Below are positions 16,187 to 24,637 of a stretch of 64,000 bases of DNA, in pieces. The notes under the pieces are model-generated. The model ran no database searches and was not told the DNA's origin. It was given only the letters and a program-made list of their open reading frames with translations. This DNA comes from Megasphaera hominis. GTDB taxonomy: Bacteria > Bacillota > Negativicutes > Veillonellales > Megasphaeraceae. The DNA lies in assembly GCF_014269395.1 (NCBI RefSeq), contig NZ_JACOGK010000005.1:1-64000 (forward strand), written 5' to 3'. Position 1 is the stretch's first letter, and each line of letters opens with the position of its first letter. The position numbers were made by a program, and so were the translations under genes.

Positions 16187-17213
16187 CCGTAACCCTCCTT
16201 AATGCCGTTTCATAAGCCTGCCAGACCTTGTCTGTCGTAATCTGGGCCATGCACGCCGGGTCATCGATGAGCGGATGCTCCGGCGTTGCCTGGGACGTCG
16301 GGGAAATGACGAGATGGATGTACGAGCCGTCCTTGCCGCCGTACGGGCCGGTGCGGTCCGGGCTCGTCGGTCCAAAGAGGGCGACGAGTTCCTTTTTCAG
16401 GGCATTGGCAATGTGCAGGGGGCCCGTGTCGGCGCTCAGGTACACCTGGGACATGGCAATGGCTGCCATGAGCTCGCGCAGATTGGTCTGGCCGGTAAAG
16501 TCGTAGACCAAGGGCGAGCCGACGCTGTCACAGATGGTTCTTCCCTTGCCGGCTTCGGCAGGACTGCCCAGGAGGACAGCTGCCATGCCCGTCGCCGTGA
16601 CGCGGCGCAGAAATTCACTCCACTGCGCAAGGGGCCATTCCTTGACGTCCCAGCGGGCACCCGGTACGACAGCAATGTACGGTCCCGTAAGGCCGGCTGC
16701 AGCAAAGCGCTGGCGCATGGTTTCCTTTTCTGCCGCAATGGAGGGCAAAGGAAATTCCACCCGGTCTACGGTGCCGCCGAGGACGCGCACTGTATCGAGG
16801 TAGCGTTCGATGACGTGATCCTGCTTGTGCGGCCCTGCGAGGCCTTTGCTGACGAGGAAGCTGCCTTCGCGCATTTCCCAGTAGCCGTATTTTTCCTTGG
16901 CGCCGCTGCACCAGGCGACGATGGCGCTCTTAGCCAGGCCCTGCAGGTCCAGGCAGAGGTCAAAGCCGTAAGCGTGCAGACGTTTACGCAGGTCTTTTAT
17001 ATAGGACAGGCTTTTTAATTTCTTTTTGTCAATGTAAATCAGATCATCAATATAGGGCTTTCCCGGCAGGACGGCAGAGAAATTCTCGTGCACGGCCCAG
17101 ACGATACGGGCGTGCGGGCAATTTTGCCGCATGGTGTAGAGCGTTGGCAAGGCGTGCAGGACGTCGCCGAGGGAGCTCATTTTGATGATTAGAATGTTCT
17201 TATACTGTTTCAT
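16167..17213 (-). CDS. waaC: LPS heptosyltransferase I (RfaC/WaaC-like)
   Basis: 348 residues from the ATG at 17213. ILIIKMSSLGDVLHALPTL (about 6-24) is the hallmark N-terminus of heptosyltransferase I, with SADTGPLHIANALKKELVALFGPTSP (about 265-290) for ADP-heptose binding. It should transfer the first heptose to Kdo of lipid A. A longer frame opens at 17300, but it lies inside gmhB and lacks family similarity; the chosen start overlaps the gmhB stop by 14 bases. The order hldE-hldD-gmhB-waaC supplies donor and transferase together. Confidence 0.88.
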   Translation of the reverse strand: MKQYKNILIIKMSSLGDVLHALPTLYTMRQNCPHARIVWAVHENFSAVLPGKPYIDDLIYIDKKKLKSLSYIKDLRKRLHAYGFDLCLDLQGLAKSAIVAWCSGAKEKYGYWEMREGSFLVSKGLAGPHKQDHVIERYLDTVRVLGGTVDRVEFPLPSIAAEKETMRQRFAAAGLTGPYIAVVPGARWDVKEWPLAQWSEFLRRVTATGMAAVLLGSPAEAGKGRTICDSVGSPLVYDFTGQTNLRELMAAIAMSQVYLSADTGPLHIANALKKELVALFGPTSPDRTGPYGGKDGSYIHLVISPTSQATPEHPLIDDPACMAQITTDKVWQAYETALRRVTDDQSAS

Positions 17214-17718
17214 GTTCTCTCTCTTTGAGGACGCGGCTAACGAAGTCGTCCAGGCGGCCGCCCGTAAAGAGGTAGCCGTCCATACCGGCAGCGTGGGCAC
17301 AGGCGACGTCCTTTGGGTTATCGCCGATCATAAAGGATTGGCTCAGGTCGACATCGAAATCCTGCGCTGCCTGGAGGACCATGCCCGGAGCGGGCTTGCG
17401 CCAGTCGCTTTTTTTGTCGTATTGGGGAAGGGCTGCGCCTTCCAGGTAGGGGCAGTAATAGACGGCCGTAATGGTACCGCCGGCTTTGGCAAATTCTGCC
17501 TTCATGTAGTCGTGCAGGACGTGTACGTCGTCTTCCGTATAGTAGCCCCGGGCGACGCCGCTCTGGTTGGTGACGATGAAGATGGCATAGCCCAGCCGGG
17601 TCAGCGTGGCTACGGCTTCTTTGGCCCCGTCTACCCAGATCAGGTCTGCTGCCCGGTGCAGGTAATGCGTGTCTACGTTGAGGACACCGTCGCGGTCAAA
17701 AAAGACGGCCTTGATCAT
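17200..17718 (-). CDS. gmhB: D-glycero-beta-D-manno-heptose-1,7-bisphosphate 7-phosphatase
   Basis: 172 residues, HAD superfamily (histidinol-phosphatase type). The DxD nucleophile motif is FFDRDGVLN (about 6-14); later come FIVTNQSGVARG and the metal-binding MIGDNPKDVACAHAAG (about 131-146). It removes the 7-phosphate in ADP-heptose synthesis. Overlaps hldD by four bases. Confidence 0.93.
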   Translation of the reverse strand: MIKAVFFDRDGVLNVDTHYLHRAADLIWVDGAKEAVATLTRLGYAIFIVTNQSGVARGYYTEDDVHVLHDYMKAEFAKAGGTITAVYYCPYLEGAALPQYDKKSDWRKPAPGMVLQAAQDFDVDLSQSFMIGDNPKDVACAHAAGMDGYLFTGGRLDDFVSRVLKEREHETV

Positions 17719-18680
17719 TCGAAGTACCCGTCGCTTTTTTCGAGGATACTGCAGTATTCCTTGACGGCTTCGTGCAGGAGCGTAAAGCCCCGGTCATAGC
17801 CGGCTTCCATGAGCTTCGTCGTGTCGGCCTGGGTGTAGCTCTGGTATTTGCCCTTGAGGATTTCCGGGAAGGGTACGTATTCGATAGTGCCCTTGCCGCA
17901 GTAGTCGATAATGCCGTGGACGAAATCGTTGAACGTGTGGCCTGTACCGGTACCGCAGTTGTAGATACCCGACAGTTCCGGGTGTTCCCAGAAATAGAAA
18001 ATGACGTTGACTACGTCGTTGACGTAGATGAAGTCGCGGATCTGGCCGCCGTTTTCAAAGCCGCCGGTCCCTTCAAAAAGGGTAATCTTGCCGGTCTTCT
18101 GCAGTTCGTGGTATTTCTGGTAAATGAGGGATGCCATGCGGTCCTTGTGGTTTTCCTGGGGACCGAAAACGTTGAAATAGCGGAAGCCCACGATTTGTCC
18201 TTTGGAAAGAGGCAGCATGCGCCGTACGTAGCGGTCGAACTGGAGCTTCGAGTAGGCATAGGGATTGAGGGCCTGTTCGCACGCCGGGTCTTCGCGGAAG
18301 CCGTTGCGGCCGCTGCCGTAGGTAGAAGCCGACGAGGCATAGAGGAAGGGAATCTTGCGCTGCATGCAGTAGCGCAGGAGGTTCTTGCTGCCTTCGTAGT
18401 TATTTTTCATCATGTACCGGCCGTCGTAGTTCATCGTATCGGAGCAGGCGCCTTCGTGGAAAACGACGTCGATATAGCCGTAGTCGAAGGTATCGTCTTC
18501 CATCTGCTGGGCAAAGTCTTCGTAGTCCATGTAATCGTAGAACTGCAGGCCTTGGAGATTGCGGCACTTGCGGCCGTCTGTGAGGTCGTCGACGATGAGG
18601 ATGTCGTCGATGCCGCGGTTATTGAGCTGTTTTACAATATTGCTGCCGATAAAACCGGCACCACCTGTTACAATTTTCAT
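17715..18680 (-). CDS. hldD: ADP-L-glycero-D-manno-heptose 6-epimerase
   Basis: 321 residues, extended short-chain dehydrogenase. NADP-binding GGAGFIGSNIVKQL (about 6-19) and the catalytic YxxxK in YAYSKLQFD (about 142-150) are present, with SSASTYGSG providing the serine. It makes the L,D-heptose donor used by the heptosyltransferases downstream. Overlaps hldE and gmhB by four bases each. Confidence 0.95.
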   Translation of the reverse strand: MKIVTGGAGFIGSNIVKQLNNRGIDDILIVDDLTDGRKCRNLQGLQFYDYMDYEDFAQQMEDDTFDYGYIDVVFHEGACSDTMNYDGRYMMKNNYEGSKNLLRYCMQRKIPFLYASSASTYGSGRNGFREDPACEQALNPYAYSKLQFDRYVRRMLPLSKGQIVGFRYFNVFGPQENHKDRMASLIYQKYHELQKTGKITLFEGTGGFENGGQIRDFIYVNDVVNVIFYFWEHPELSGIYNCGTGTGHTFNDFVHGIIDYCGKGTIEYVPFPEILKGKYQSYTQADTTKLMEAGYDRGFTLLHEAVKEYCSILEKSDGYFE

Positions 18681-20158
18681 AGCTTTCCTTCCTTTACTAA
18701 TTGTGCGATTTTATTTACAAGTCCTGTTGTCGAATAGCCTTCTTCAAAGGAGATAATTTCTACGCGCTTGACGAATTCCCGGCCGACTACTTCGTCTGCC
18801 TTGTAGTCGCCGCCCTTGACGAGGATGTCCGGCTTGAGAACGGACAGGAGCTCGTGCGGTGTGTCTTCGTCAAAAATGACGACTTCATCGACACAGCCTA
18901 AAGCGCTCATGATGACGGCCCGGTCTTCCTGGCGCACGAGGGGCCGTGTTTCCCCCTTGAGGCGCTTGACGGAGGCGTCGGAGTTGAGGCCGACGATGAG
19001 ATGGTCGCCGAGCATGGCGGCCTGCTGGAGATAGAGGACGTGACCGCGGTGCAGGATGTCGAAGCAGCCGTTCGTGAAGACGACGGTTTCGCCTTTTTCC
19101 TGCCACTGGCGGATTTTGGCCGCTGTCTGGTCCCAGTCGAGGGGCCGGTACGGTGCCCAGCGCGGCGGCTGCCATTCAGACCAGAGCTTGATCATTTCGC
19201 TGCGGTGAATGGGATAGGTGCCGACCTTGCGGACGACAATACCGGCGGCGGCGTTGGCAATCTGCAGGCCCGTACGGATGGACAAATGGCCGGCAATGGC
19301 CGACAAAAAGGCGGCGGCAACGGTGTCGCCGGCGCCGGAGACGTCGAAGACTTCCTGGGCCGTAGCGGGATTGTTCCAGACCTTGCCGTCTTTGTTGATG
19401 ACTGTAATGCCCTTTTCCGAGCGCGTGACCATGAGGTTTTTGAAGTCATACTGGCTGAGCAGCTCTGTAGCGGCAGCGACGACGGCGTCGCCTTCGTTGG
19501 CTACGTCGCGGCCAATGCATTCGGACAATTCCTTCATATTGGGCGTAACGAAATCGGCGCCTTCGTATTTCGTCCAGTCCTTCCCTTTCGGGTCGACGAG
19601 GACGGGAATATGGGCGGCCTTTGCCGTTTCAATGATCTGGCTGGCCACTTTTTCCGTGAGAACGCCTTTTTTGTAGTCCGACAGGATAATGCCGTCTAAG
19701 CCGGCGCTGATGCAGCCGTCGAGCCACGTAGCCAGCTCTGCCGTTTCTTCGTCATTAAGGGGCGTGACTTCTTCAAAGTCCAGGCGCACCATTTGCTGGC
19801 GTGCGCCGAGGATGCGCATTTTGGTCGTCGTCGCGTGGCCCGTCCGGGCTACCATGCCGTAGCCGTTGATGCCTTCCTCTTCGAGGAGACGGCGCAGGAG
19901 GCGGGCGTTATCGTCGTCGCCAATGAGGCCGGCCAGGTAGACGTTGCAGTCCAGGTTGGCCAGGTTGGAGGCGACGTTGGCAGCGCCGCCGAGTACGGAT
20001 TTGACGTGTTCTACGCGGTTTACCGGAACAGGTGCTTCCGGCGAAATCCGTTCTACCTTGCCGAAGACATAGCGGTCTACCATAATGTCGCCAATGACAG
20101 CGATGCGCAGCTTGGGCAGTACGTTGTTCAAGAAGTTGTCAATATATCGGTCCGTCAT
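18677..20158 (-). CDS. hldE: Bifunctional heptose-7-phosphate kinase / heptose-1-phosphate adenylyltransferase
   Basis: 493 residues, the fused form. The N-terminal PfkB-type kinase (about 1-330) contains GGAANVASNLA and the GAGDTVAAAFLSA active-site motif (about 275-287). The C-terminal nucleotidyltransferase (about 355-493) has FTNGCFDILHRGHVLYL with the HxGH motif. It performs two non-adjacent steps of ADP-heptose synthesis. gmhA, needed for the first step, is not in this window. Thirteen bases after nrdR. Confidence 0.96.
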   Translation of the reverse strand: MTDRYIDNFLNNVLPKLRIAVIGDIMVDRYVFGKVERISPEAPVPVNRVEHVKSVLGGAANVASNLANLDCNVYLAGLIGDDDNARLLRRLLEEEGINGYGMVARTGHATTTKMRILGARQQMVRLDFEEVTPLNDEETAELATWLDGCISAGLDGIILSDYKKGVLTEKVASQIIETAKAAHIPVLVDPKGKDWTKYEGADFVTPNMKELSECIGRDVANEGDAVVAAATELLSQYDFKNLMVTRSEKGITVINKDGKVWNNPATAQEVFDVSGAGDTVAAAFLSAIAGHLSIRTGLQIANAAAGIVVRKVGTYPIHRSEMIKLWSEWQPPRWAPYRPLDWDQTAAKIRQWQEKGETVVFTNGCFDILHRGHVLYLQQAAMLGDHLIVGLNSDASVKRLKGETRPLVRQEDRAVIMSALGCVDEVVIFDEDTPHELLSVLKPDILVKGGDYKADEVVGREFVKRVEIISFEEGYSTTGLVNKIAQLVKEGKL

Positions 20159-20171
20159 TTGATCACCTGTT

Positions 20172-20642
20172 TCATTTATTTTTTTCTGTATCGTGTCCCA
20201 TAAGGTGCTTCAGTTCAGCCATGAAGCTGTCCAAATCAGCAAACTGCCGGTATACAGAGGCGAAACGGATATAAGCGACTTCGTCGACGTTTTTCAGTTC
20301 TTCCAGTACCATTTCACCTATTTTTACGCTCGGTACTTCCTGGACGAGGGAGTTGCGTATGTTGCGTTCGACGCGCGTGACGATGGCTTCGATCTGCGGC
20401 CGTGTGACGACGCGCTTGTTGCACGCCCGGATGAGGCCGTTGAGTATTTTATTGCGGTCGAACAGTTCCCGGCTGCCGTCTTTTTTTATGACTGTCAGTG
20501 GTTCTTCTTCTACCATTTCGTAGGTCGTAAAGCGGCGGCCACATTGCAGGCATTCCCGGCGGCGACGAATGGCACGGCCGTCATCGGTGGCGCGCGTGTC
20601 TGTCACTTTCGTGTCATCGTTTTTGCAGAATGGACATCTCAT
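20172..20642 (-). CDS. nrdR: Transcriptional repressor NrdR
   Basis: 156 residues. An N-terminal zinc ribbon, CPFC...CLQCGRRF (residues 3-41), is followed by an ATP-cone (about 49-139, starting TVIKKDGSRELFDRNKIL). NrdR senses dATP/ATP and represses ribonucleotide reductase genes. AGGAGG precedes the ATG. It heads the heptose gene run just after the ftsZ terminator; the link with LPS genes is positional only. Confidence 0.96.
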   Translation of the reverse strand: MRCPFCKNDDTKVTDTRATDDGRAIRRRRECLQCGRRFTTYEMVEEEPLTVIKKDGSRELFDRNKILNGLIRACNKRVVTRPQIEAIVTRVERNIRNSLVQEVPSVKIGEMVLEELKNVDEVAYIRFASVYRQFADLDSFMAELKHLMGHDTEKNK

Positions 20643-20674
20643 GTTAATTTCCTCCTGGGAATTTCATCCATCGA

Positions 20675-20706
20675 AAAAAAAGCGGGTCCCCCAGGATCCG
20701 CTTTTT
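20675..20706 (-). terminator. ftsZ terminator
   Basis: AAAAAGCGG (20676-20684) pairs with CCGCTTTTT (20698-20706). A T-rich run follows on the minus strand, twelve bases after the ftsZ stop. Confidence 0.75.
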
Positions 20707-20717
20707 GATTTGCTTTA

Positions 20718-21743
20718 TTATTTCATCCACGACGGGATTTCTACACCGCCGACATCGCTCTTATCGGCTTTGCCGCCTTCCTGTCCGAAGGAAGGAATGG
20801 TGGACGGTTCTTTGCCAAAACCGGTAGCAACCACAGTAATGCGGATGGAATCTTCTTCCATATCCGGATCGATGACCTGGCCGAAGATGATGTTTGCATC
20901 GGGGTCAACAGCTTCTGCGATTTTTTCTGCTGCTTCGTTGATTTCGTACAAGCTGACATCGGGGCCGCCTGTGACGTTGAGCAGGATGCTCTGGGCACCG
21001 TCGATACCGGTTTCCAGCAAGGGGCTGTGAATAGCTGCATCGACAGCATCGAGGGCGCGGTTTTCGCCTGTGCCGAGGCCGATACCCATGATGGCTTCGC
21101 CCTGGTCAGACATGACGGTCTTGACGTCAGCGAAGTCGAGGTTGATGAGGCCTGTCGTCGTGATCAGGTCGGAAATGCCCTGTACGCCCTGGCGCAGTAC
21201 GTCGTCGGCTTTGAGGAAGGCATCCTTGAGTGGTGTCTTCTTGTCGATCATCTGCAGCAGTTTATCGTTCGGGATCGTAATGATCGTGTCGACCTTTTCT
21301 TTTAAGTAGGCCGTACCTTTTTCAGCCTGTTCTTTACGGCGTTTGCCTTCAAAGGAGAAAGGCTTGGTTACGACAGCAACGGTCAGTGCGCCCAGATCCT
21401 TGGCACATTCGGCTACGATCGGTGCTGCACCGGTACCGGTACCGCCACCCATGCCGGCTGTGACGAAGACCATGTCGGCACCCTGGAGGGCTTTGATGAT
21501 GTCTTCTTTGCTTTCGAGGGCTGCCTGTTCGCCAACCTGCGGATTGGCACCGGCGCCGAGACCACGGGTCAGTTTTTCACCGATCTGAATTTTCACGTCG
21601 GCTTTGGAAACTTCCAACACCTGGTCTTCCGTATTGACGGAAATAAACTGTACACCCTGAAGTCCTGCTTCTATCATACGGTTCACAGCGTTGTTACCAC
21701 CGCCGCCGACACCTATTACTTTTATATTCGCATTGTCTGCCAT
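20718..21743 (-). CDS. ftsZ: Cell division tubulin homolog FtsZ
   Basis: 341 residues. It has the nucleotide motifs [13 protein letters not shown] (about 11-23) and the tubulin signature [14 protein letters not shown] (about 97-110), plus the T7 loop [11 protein letters not shown] (about 200-210). The globular core ends near residue 310. Only about 20 residues of linker separate it from the terminal IPSWMK, a short version of the conserved C-terminal peptide. That linker is much shorter than in rod-shaped Firmicutes. AAGGAGG precedes the ATG. Last gene of the dcw cluster; ftsA is absent upstream. Confidence 0.97.
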   Translation of the reverse strand: MADNANIKVIGVGGGGNNAVNRMIEAGLQGVQFISVNTEDQVLEVSKADVKIQIGEKLTRGLGAGANPQVGEQAALESKEDIIKALQGADMVFVTAGMGGGTGTGAAPIVAECAKDLGALTVAVVTKPFSFEGKRRKEQAEKGTAYLKEKVDTIITIPNDKLLQMIDKKTPLKDAFLKADDVLRQGVQGISDLITTTGLINLDFADVKTVMSDQGEAIMGIGLGTGENRALDAVDAAIHSPLLETGIDGAQSILLNVTGGPDVSLYEINEAAEKIAEAVDPDANIIFGQVIDPDMEEDSIRITVVATGFGKEPSTIPSFGQEGGKADKSDVGGVEIPSWMK

Positions 21744-21829
21744 GTTACTACTTCCTCCTTTAAAAAAGGTCTACACTCCTGTACTGATAGGATTTCTTTA
21801 TTATTTTACACTATATTGAGAAATTAATC

Positions 21830-21881
21830 TACAGGCTTTTTAAAATTCTTTCACATAGTTTTGGCCTTTTACAGGCTTTTT
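21830..21881 (-). repeat. Two 12-bp direct repeats upstream of ftsZ
   Basis: TACAGGCTTTTT (plus-strand sense) occurs at 21830-21841 and 21870-21881, exactly 40 bases apart, between the SDR stop codon and ftsZ. AT-rich sequence from 21790 to 21830 could hold the ftsZ promoter (TAAAAT or TATAGT -10 candidates, no good -35). Possibly protein-binding sites, or relics of a duplication. Confidence 0.35.
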
Positions 21882-22643
21882 TCAGGCAAAAAGACGGCAA
21901 AACCAAAGCATGACGCGCTGGGGCAAAAGGCCCGACGCCAGACGGATCAGTTTGGCTTGCCAGCCCGGTACGGACAGTTCCCGCCGGGCTTCGATATCGC
22001 GCCAGACTTCTTGCATGACGGCAGCGCTCTTGCTGGGGAGAAACAAGCGGGGAAAGTACCGGCTGCCCCCTTCCTGCCGCGCTGCAGAGACAAATTCCGT
22101 ATCGCCTACCCAGTAGGGACAGACGGCGGTCACGCTGATGCCCCGGGGCTGCAGCTCCTGCCGCAGGGCCCGGCTGTAACGCAGGAGAAAGGCCTTGGCG
22201 GCGGCATAGACGTTGAAATACGGGATGGGCAAAAAGGCGGCGACGGACGAGATAAAGACCAGGCGGGCGCCGCGTTGCATGTAAGGCACGACGCTCTTCG
22301 TCAGGGCCAGGGAGGCTTCGCAGTGGATGCGGATCATAGCGAGCTGTCCCTGTGTAGTGAGGTCTGCCGTCGGGCCGATGCGGCCAAAGCCGGCGGCGTG
22401 GATGACACAGGCAATATCCGGCCGGGCTGCCTGTATGAGTTCGTCCAGCTCGTTCCAGCTCGCTTCTTCCGTAAGGTCGAGGGCGATGACGCGGGCCTGC
22501 GTCGTAAGGCCGGCTGCTACTTCTTCCAGACGGTCGCGGCGCCGGGCCAAAAGCCAGATTTCGTCTAAGCCCTGACGGTCTGCGTAGGCCGTACATTGCC
22601 GGCCCAGGCCGCTCGAGGCGCCGGTGATGATGGCGATCTGCAC
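21882..22643 (-). CDS. Short-chain dehydrogenase/reductase (SDR), DltE/YdfG-like
   Basis: 253 residues, classical SDR. Cofactor motif TGASSGLGRQ (about 7-16), HAAGFGRIG, a catalytic serine in FISSVAAFLP (about 131-140) and YxxxK in YFNVYAAAKAFLLRYSRAL (about 141-159). The arginines after strand 2 (LLARRRDRLE) suggest NADPH. Substrate unknown. It begins with GTG behind GGGGGGAG. It sits between ftsQ and ftsZ, where ftsA is found in many bacteria, and a terminator-like hairpin separates it from ftsQ. It may be a late insertion in the dcw cluster or an envelope enzyme. Confidence 0.85.
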   Translation of the reverse strand: MQIAIITGASSGLGRQCTAYADRQGLDEIWLLARRRDRLEEVAAGLTTQARVIALDLTEEASWNELDELIQAARPDIACVIHAAGFGRIGPTADLTTQGQLAMIRIHCEASLALTKSVVPYMQRGARLVFISSVAAFLPIPYFNVYAAAKAFLLRYSRALRQELQPRGISVTAVCPYWVGDTEFVSAARQEGGSRYFPRLFLPSKSAAVMQEVWRDIEARRELSVPGWQAKLIRLASGLLPQRVMLWFCRLFA

Positions 22644-22662
22644 GCTTCTCCCCCCTTTTCAC

Positions 22663-22700
22663 AAAAAAAGCCAAACAGGTTTTGCCCCGCCTGGCTTTTT
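22663..22700 (-). terminator. Hairpin between ftsQ and the SDR gene
   Basis: AAAAAGCCAGG pairs with CCTGTTTGGCTTTTTTT on the minus strand (one three-base bulge) just after the ftsQ stop, followed by a T run. Probably a partial terminator ending the mur/ftsQ transcript. Confidence 0.6.
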
Positions 22701-22714
22701 CTTCCACATGACGC

Positions 22715-23683
22715 CTAGTTGCTCTTGACGAGTGGTGACTGTGGATCCGTATCGATGTACTGTACCATAAGGCGTTTGCTCTTCACTTCGTTTAACAGCT
22801 CTTCTGTCAGTGTCGCCCGCGTACCCGGTTCGTTGACGCTGCCCAGGTGGATGGGCACGGAGTCCGACGTATAGGCTACGACTTCATTGGGATTTCCTAC
22901 GTTGATTTCCGTTACGGTCTTACGGATATCCGGTGAAAGGTCCTGCAAATATTCGAGGGACGACAGGATGGCCTGGTCTTGGATCGTATCGCCCAGGAGC
23001 AGCGTGTCTACGCGTTTGCCCGTAATGAGCGGTACCGATACGCCTTTGATTTGCGAACCGTTCTGGATAACCGTGCCGGTCTGGTCGATATAGGCAAAGC
23101 CGTACATGGTCGTTACGACGGCGACGACCTGCCGTTCTTTCATGCGGATATGGATGGTGGCCGGAAATTCCCGCGTAATGTCTGCATCGGCGACACGCAG
23201 GTCTTTTTTCAGCTCACTGGCCATCGTATCCGGTGAAAGCTGGACGACGTTGATGAGGTTGTTCTTGATACCGCTGGCTTTGTAGACGTCGCCGAAGGAC
23301 ATCTTGTCATTGCCGTCGACAATGACCGTGCCGAAGGGCACCGGCGCCAGCCACAGGAAGAGCCAGAAAAGAAAGACGAGGAGGACCGTAATGAGGGCCA
23401 GGAGACGGCGCTGGCGGCGACGCTGGCGGCGCTGGCGGCGACGCTGGCGGCGCTGGCGGATGAGCTCCTTACGGCTTCTGCGGGCACGGCGGCGGGCGAT
23501 GCGCTTTTGCGTCGGCCCCTTGGCTTCGTTTGCTTCTTGATTGGGTACATACGACGTATCCGCATCAACCTGGGGCGGAATAAAGACTTCCTGTGTCCGC
23601 CGGCGTATTTCGTAGGTATCATTGTAGGTCATATATGCATTTTTACCTGCACCGGATGTCTTATTCTTTGTATGTATACTCAT
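22715..23683 (-). CDS. ftsQ: Cell division protein FtsQ/DivIB
   Basis: 322 residues. The cytoplasmic N-terminus (about 1-93) ends in an extreme Arg/Gln tract. One membrane helix follows, LLALITVLLVFLFWLFLWLA (about 94-113), then a POTRA domain starting VPFGTVIVDGNDKMS and a beta domain. DivIB/FtsQ forms the septal scaffold with FtsL and FtsB. The Arg/Gln tract is encoded by a nearly perfect 21-bp tandem repeat (seven residues, RQRRQRR). The start has only a weak AGGG upstream. Nineteen bases after ddl. Confidence 0.88.
   Translation of the reverse strand: MSIHTKNKTSGAGKNAYMTYNDTYEIRRRTQEVFIPPQVDADTSYVPNQEANEAKGPTQKRIARRRARRSRKELIRQRRQRRRQRRQRRRQRRLLALITVLLVFLFWLFLWLAPVPFGTVIVDGNDKMSFGDVYKASGIKNNLINVVQLSPDTMASELKKDLRVADADITREFPATIHIRMKERQVVAVVTTMYGFAYIDQTGTVIQNGSQIKGVSVPLITGKRVDTLLLGDTIQDQAILSSLEYLQDLSPDIRKTVTEINVGNPNEVVAYTSDSVPIHLGSVNEPGTRATLTEELLNEVKSKRLMVQYIDTDPQSPLVKSN
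23411..23458. repeat. 21-bp tandem repeat encoding Arg/Gln tract of FtsQ
   Basis: The plus strand repeats a 21-base unit built from CTGGCGGCG, ACG and CTGGCGGCG slightly more than two times. The period is a multiple of three, so copy changes keep the FtsQ frame and only lengthen the positive tract before the membrane helix. Confidence 0.8.
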
Positions 23684-23701
23684 AATTCAACCCTGCACCA
23701 A

Positions 23702-24637
23702 TCAGAATTTACCAATAGCAGCTTCCTGTAAAATCCGTTCGCATAATTCCGGAAATGCAATGCCTGCAGCCCGGGCGGCATCGGGAACGAGGCTCGTAGC
23801 CGTCATGCCCGGTACGGTATTGATTTCGAGAACGAAGGGATTGCCTTCCTTATCGGTCATGATGTCGACACGGGAAATGCCGTTGCAGTGGCACAGATGG
23901 AATACATCCATGGCCAGGGACTGCATTTTTTTCGTCAGCTCTTCGGAAATAGGTGCCGGGCAGAGGTGTTTGGCTACGCCTGGCGCGTATTTGGAATAGT
24001 AGTCGTATTTGCCCGTGCTGGAAACGATCTGAATGACCGGGAAGGCCATGTCGTCCATAACGGCGACGGTGAATTCATCGCCGTCGATGAAGGCTTCGGC
24101 GACGATGGAATTGCTGTACTTGAAGGCTTCCGCCAGGGCGTCGTGCATTTCCTGTTCGCTCGTGACGATGACTGTACCGATGCTCGAGCCCTGGGTCGAC
24201 GACTTGATGACCACGGGGAAGGAAAAGCGCTGCATAATGTCGGCAGCAATGGCGTCCTGGGTCTGGCTGTCAAAGTAGTAGGCAAAGGGAGCCGTAGCAA
24301 TGCCGGCACCCTGGAAGGCACATTTGCTGAGTACCTTATTGAGGCCGACGGCGCTGGCCATGACGCCCGGACCCGTATAGGGAATATTCATCATTTCGCA
24401 CAGCCCCTGGAGGACACCGTCTTCACCGTAACGGCCGTGGAGGGCGTTGAAGACGACGTCGTAGCCGCCTGCCTTGAGGTCTTCGGCAAAGTGTTTCGGT
24501 ACGAGTTCCAGTACCTGTGCCGTGTAGCCTTTTTGCTGCAGTGCGCCGGCAATGGCTGCACCGGTACGGCGTGATACGTCGGCTTCGGTCGACGGACCGC
24601 CTACGACGACGGCGATCTTTTTATCTTTCATGTCCAT
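23702..24637 (-). CDS. ddl: D-alanine--D-alanine ligase
   Basis: 311 residues. ATP-grasp fold with VVVGGPSTEADVSRRTG (about 9-25), the Ddl signature HGRYGEDGVLQGL (about 68-80), the lysine loop SSTQGSSIGT (about 146-155), and metal-binding VLEINTVPGMTATSLVP (about 268-284). It makes D-Ala-D-Ala for the UDP-MurNAc pentapeptide. The ATG follows the murC stop with no gap. Placement after murC is as in Proteobacteria. Confidence 0.95.
   Translation of the reverse strand: MDMKDKKIAVVVGGPSTEADVSRRTGAAIAGALQQKGYTAQVLELVPKHFAEDLKAGGYDVVFNALHGRYGEDGVLQGLCEMMNIPYTGPGVMASAVGLNKVLSKCAFQGAGIATAPFAYYFDSQTQDAIAADIMQRFSFPVVIKSSTQGSSIGTVIVTSEQEMHDALAEAFKYSNSIVAEAFIDGDEFTVAVMDDMAFPVIQIVSSTGKYDYYSKYAPGVAKHLCPAPISEELTKKMQSLAMDVFHLCHCNGISRVDIMTDKEGNPFVLEINTVPGMTATSLVPDAARAAGIAFPELCERILQEAAIGKF

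Noticed and set aside
23411..23458. Regular repeats suggested a CRISPR or VNTR array
   Set aside because: Units are 21 bp without spacers and lie in frame within ftsQ; it is a coding tandem repeat only.
22715..23683. Alternative start of FtsQ at a later ATG (MTYNDTYEI, near residue 18)
   Set aside because: No better ribosome site there; the first ATG is kept although its own site is weak.
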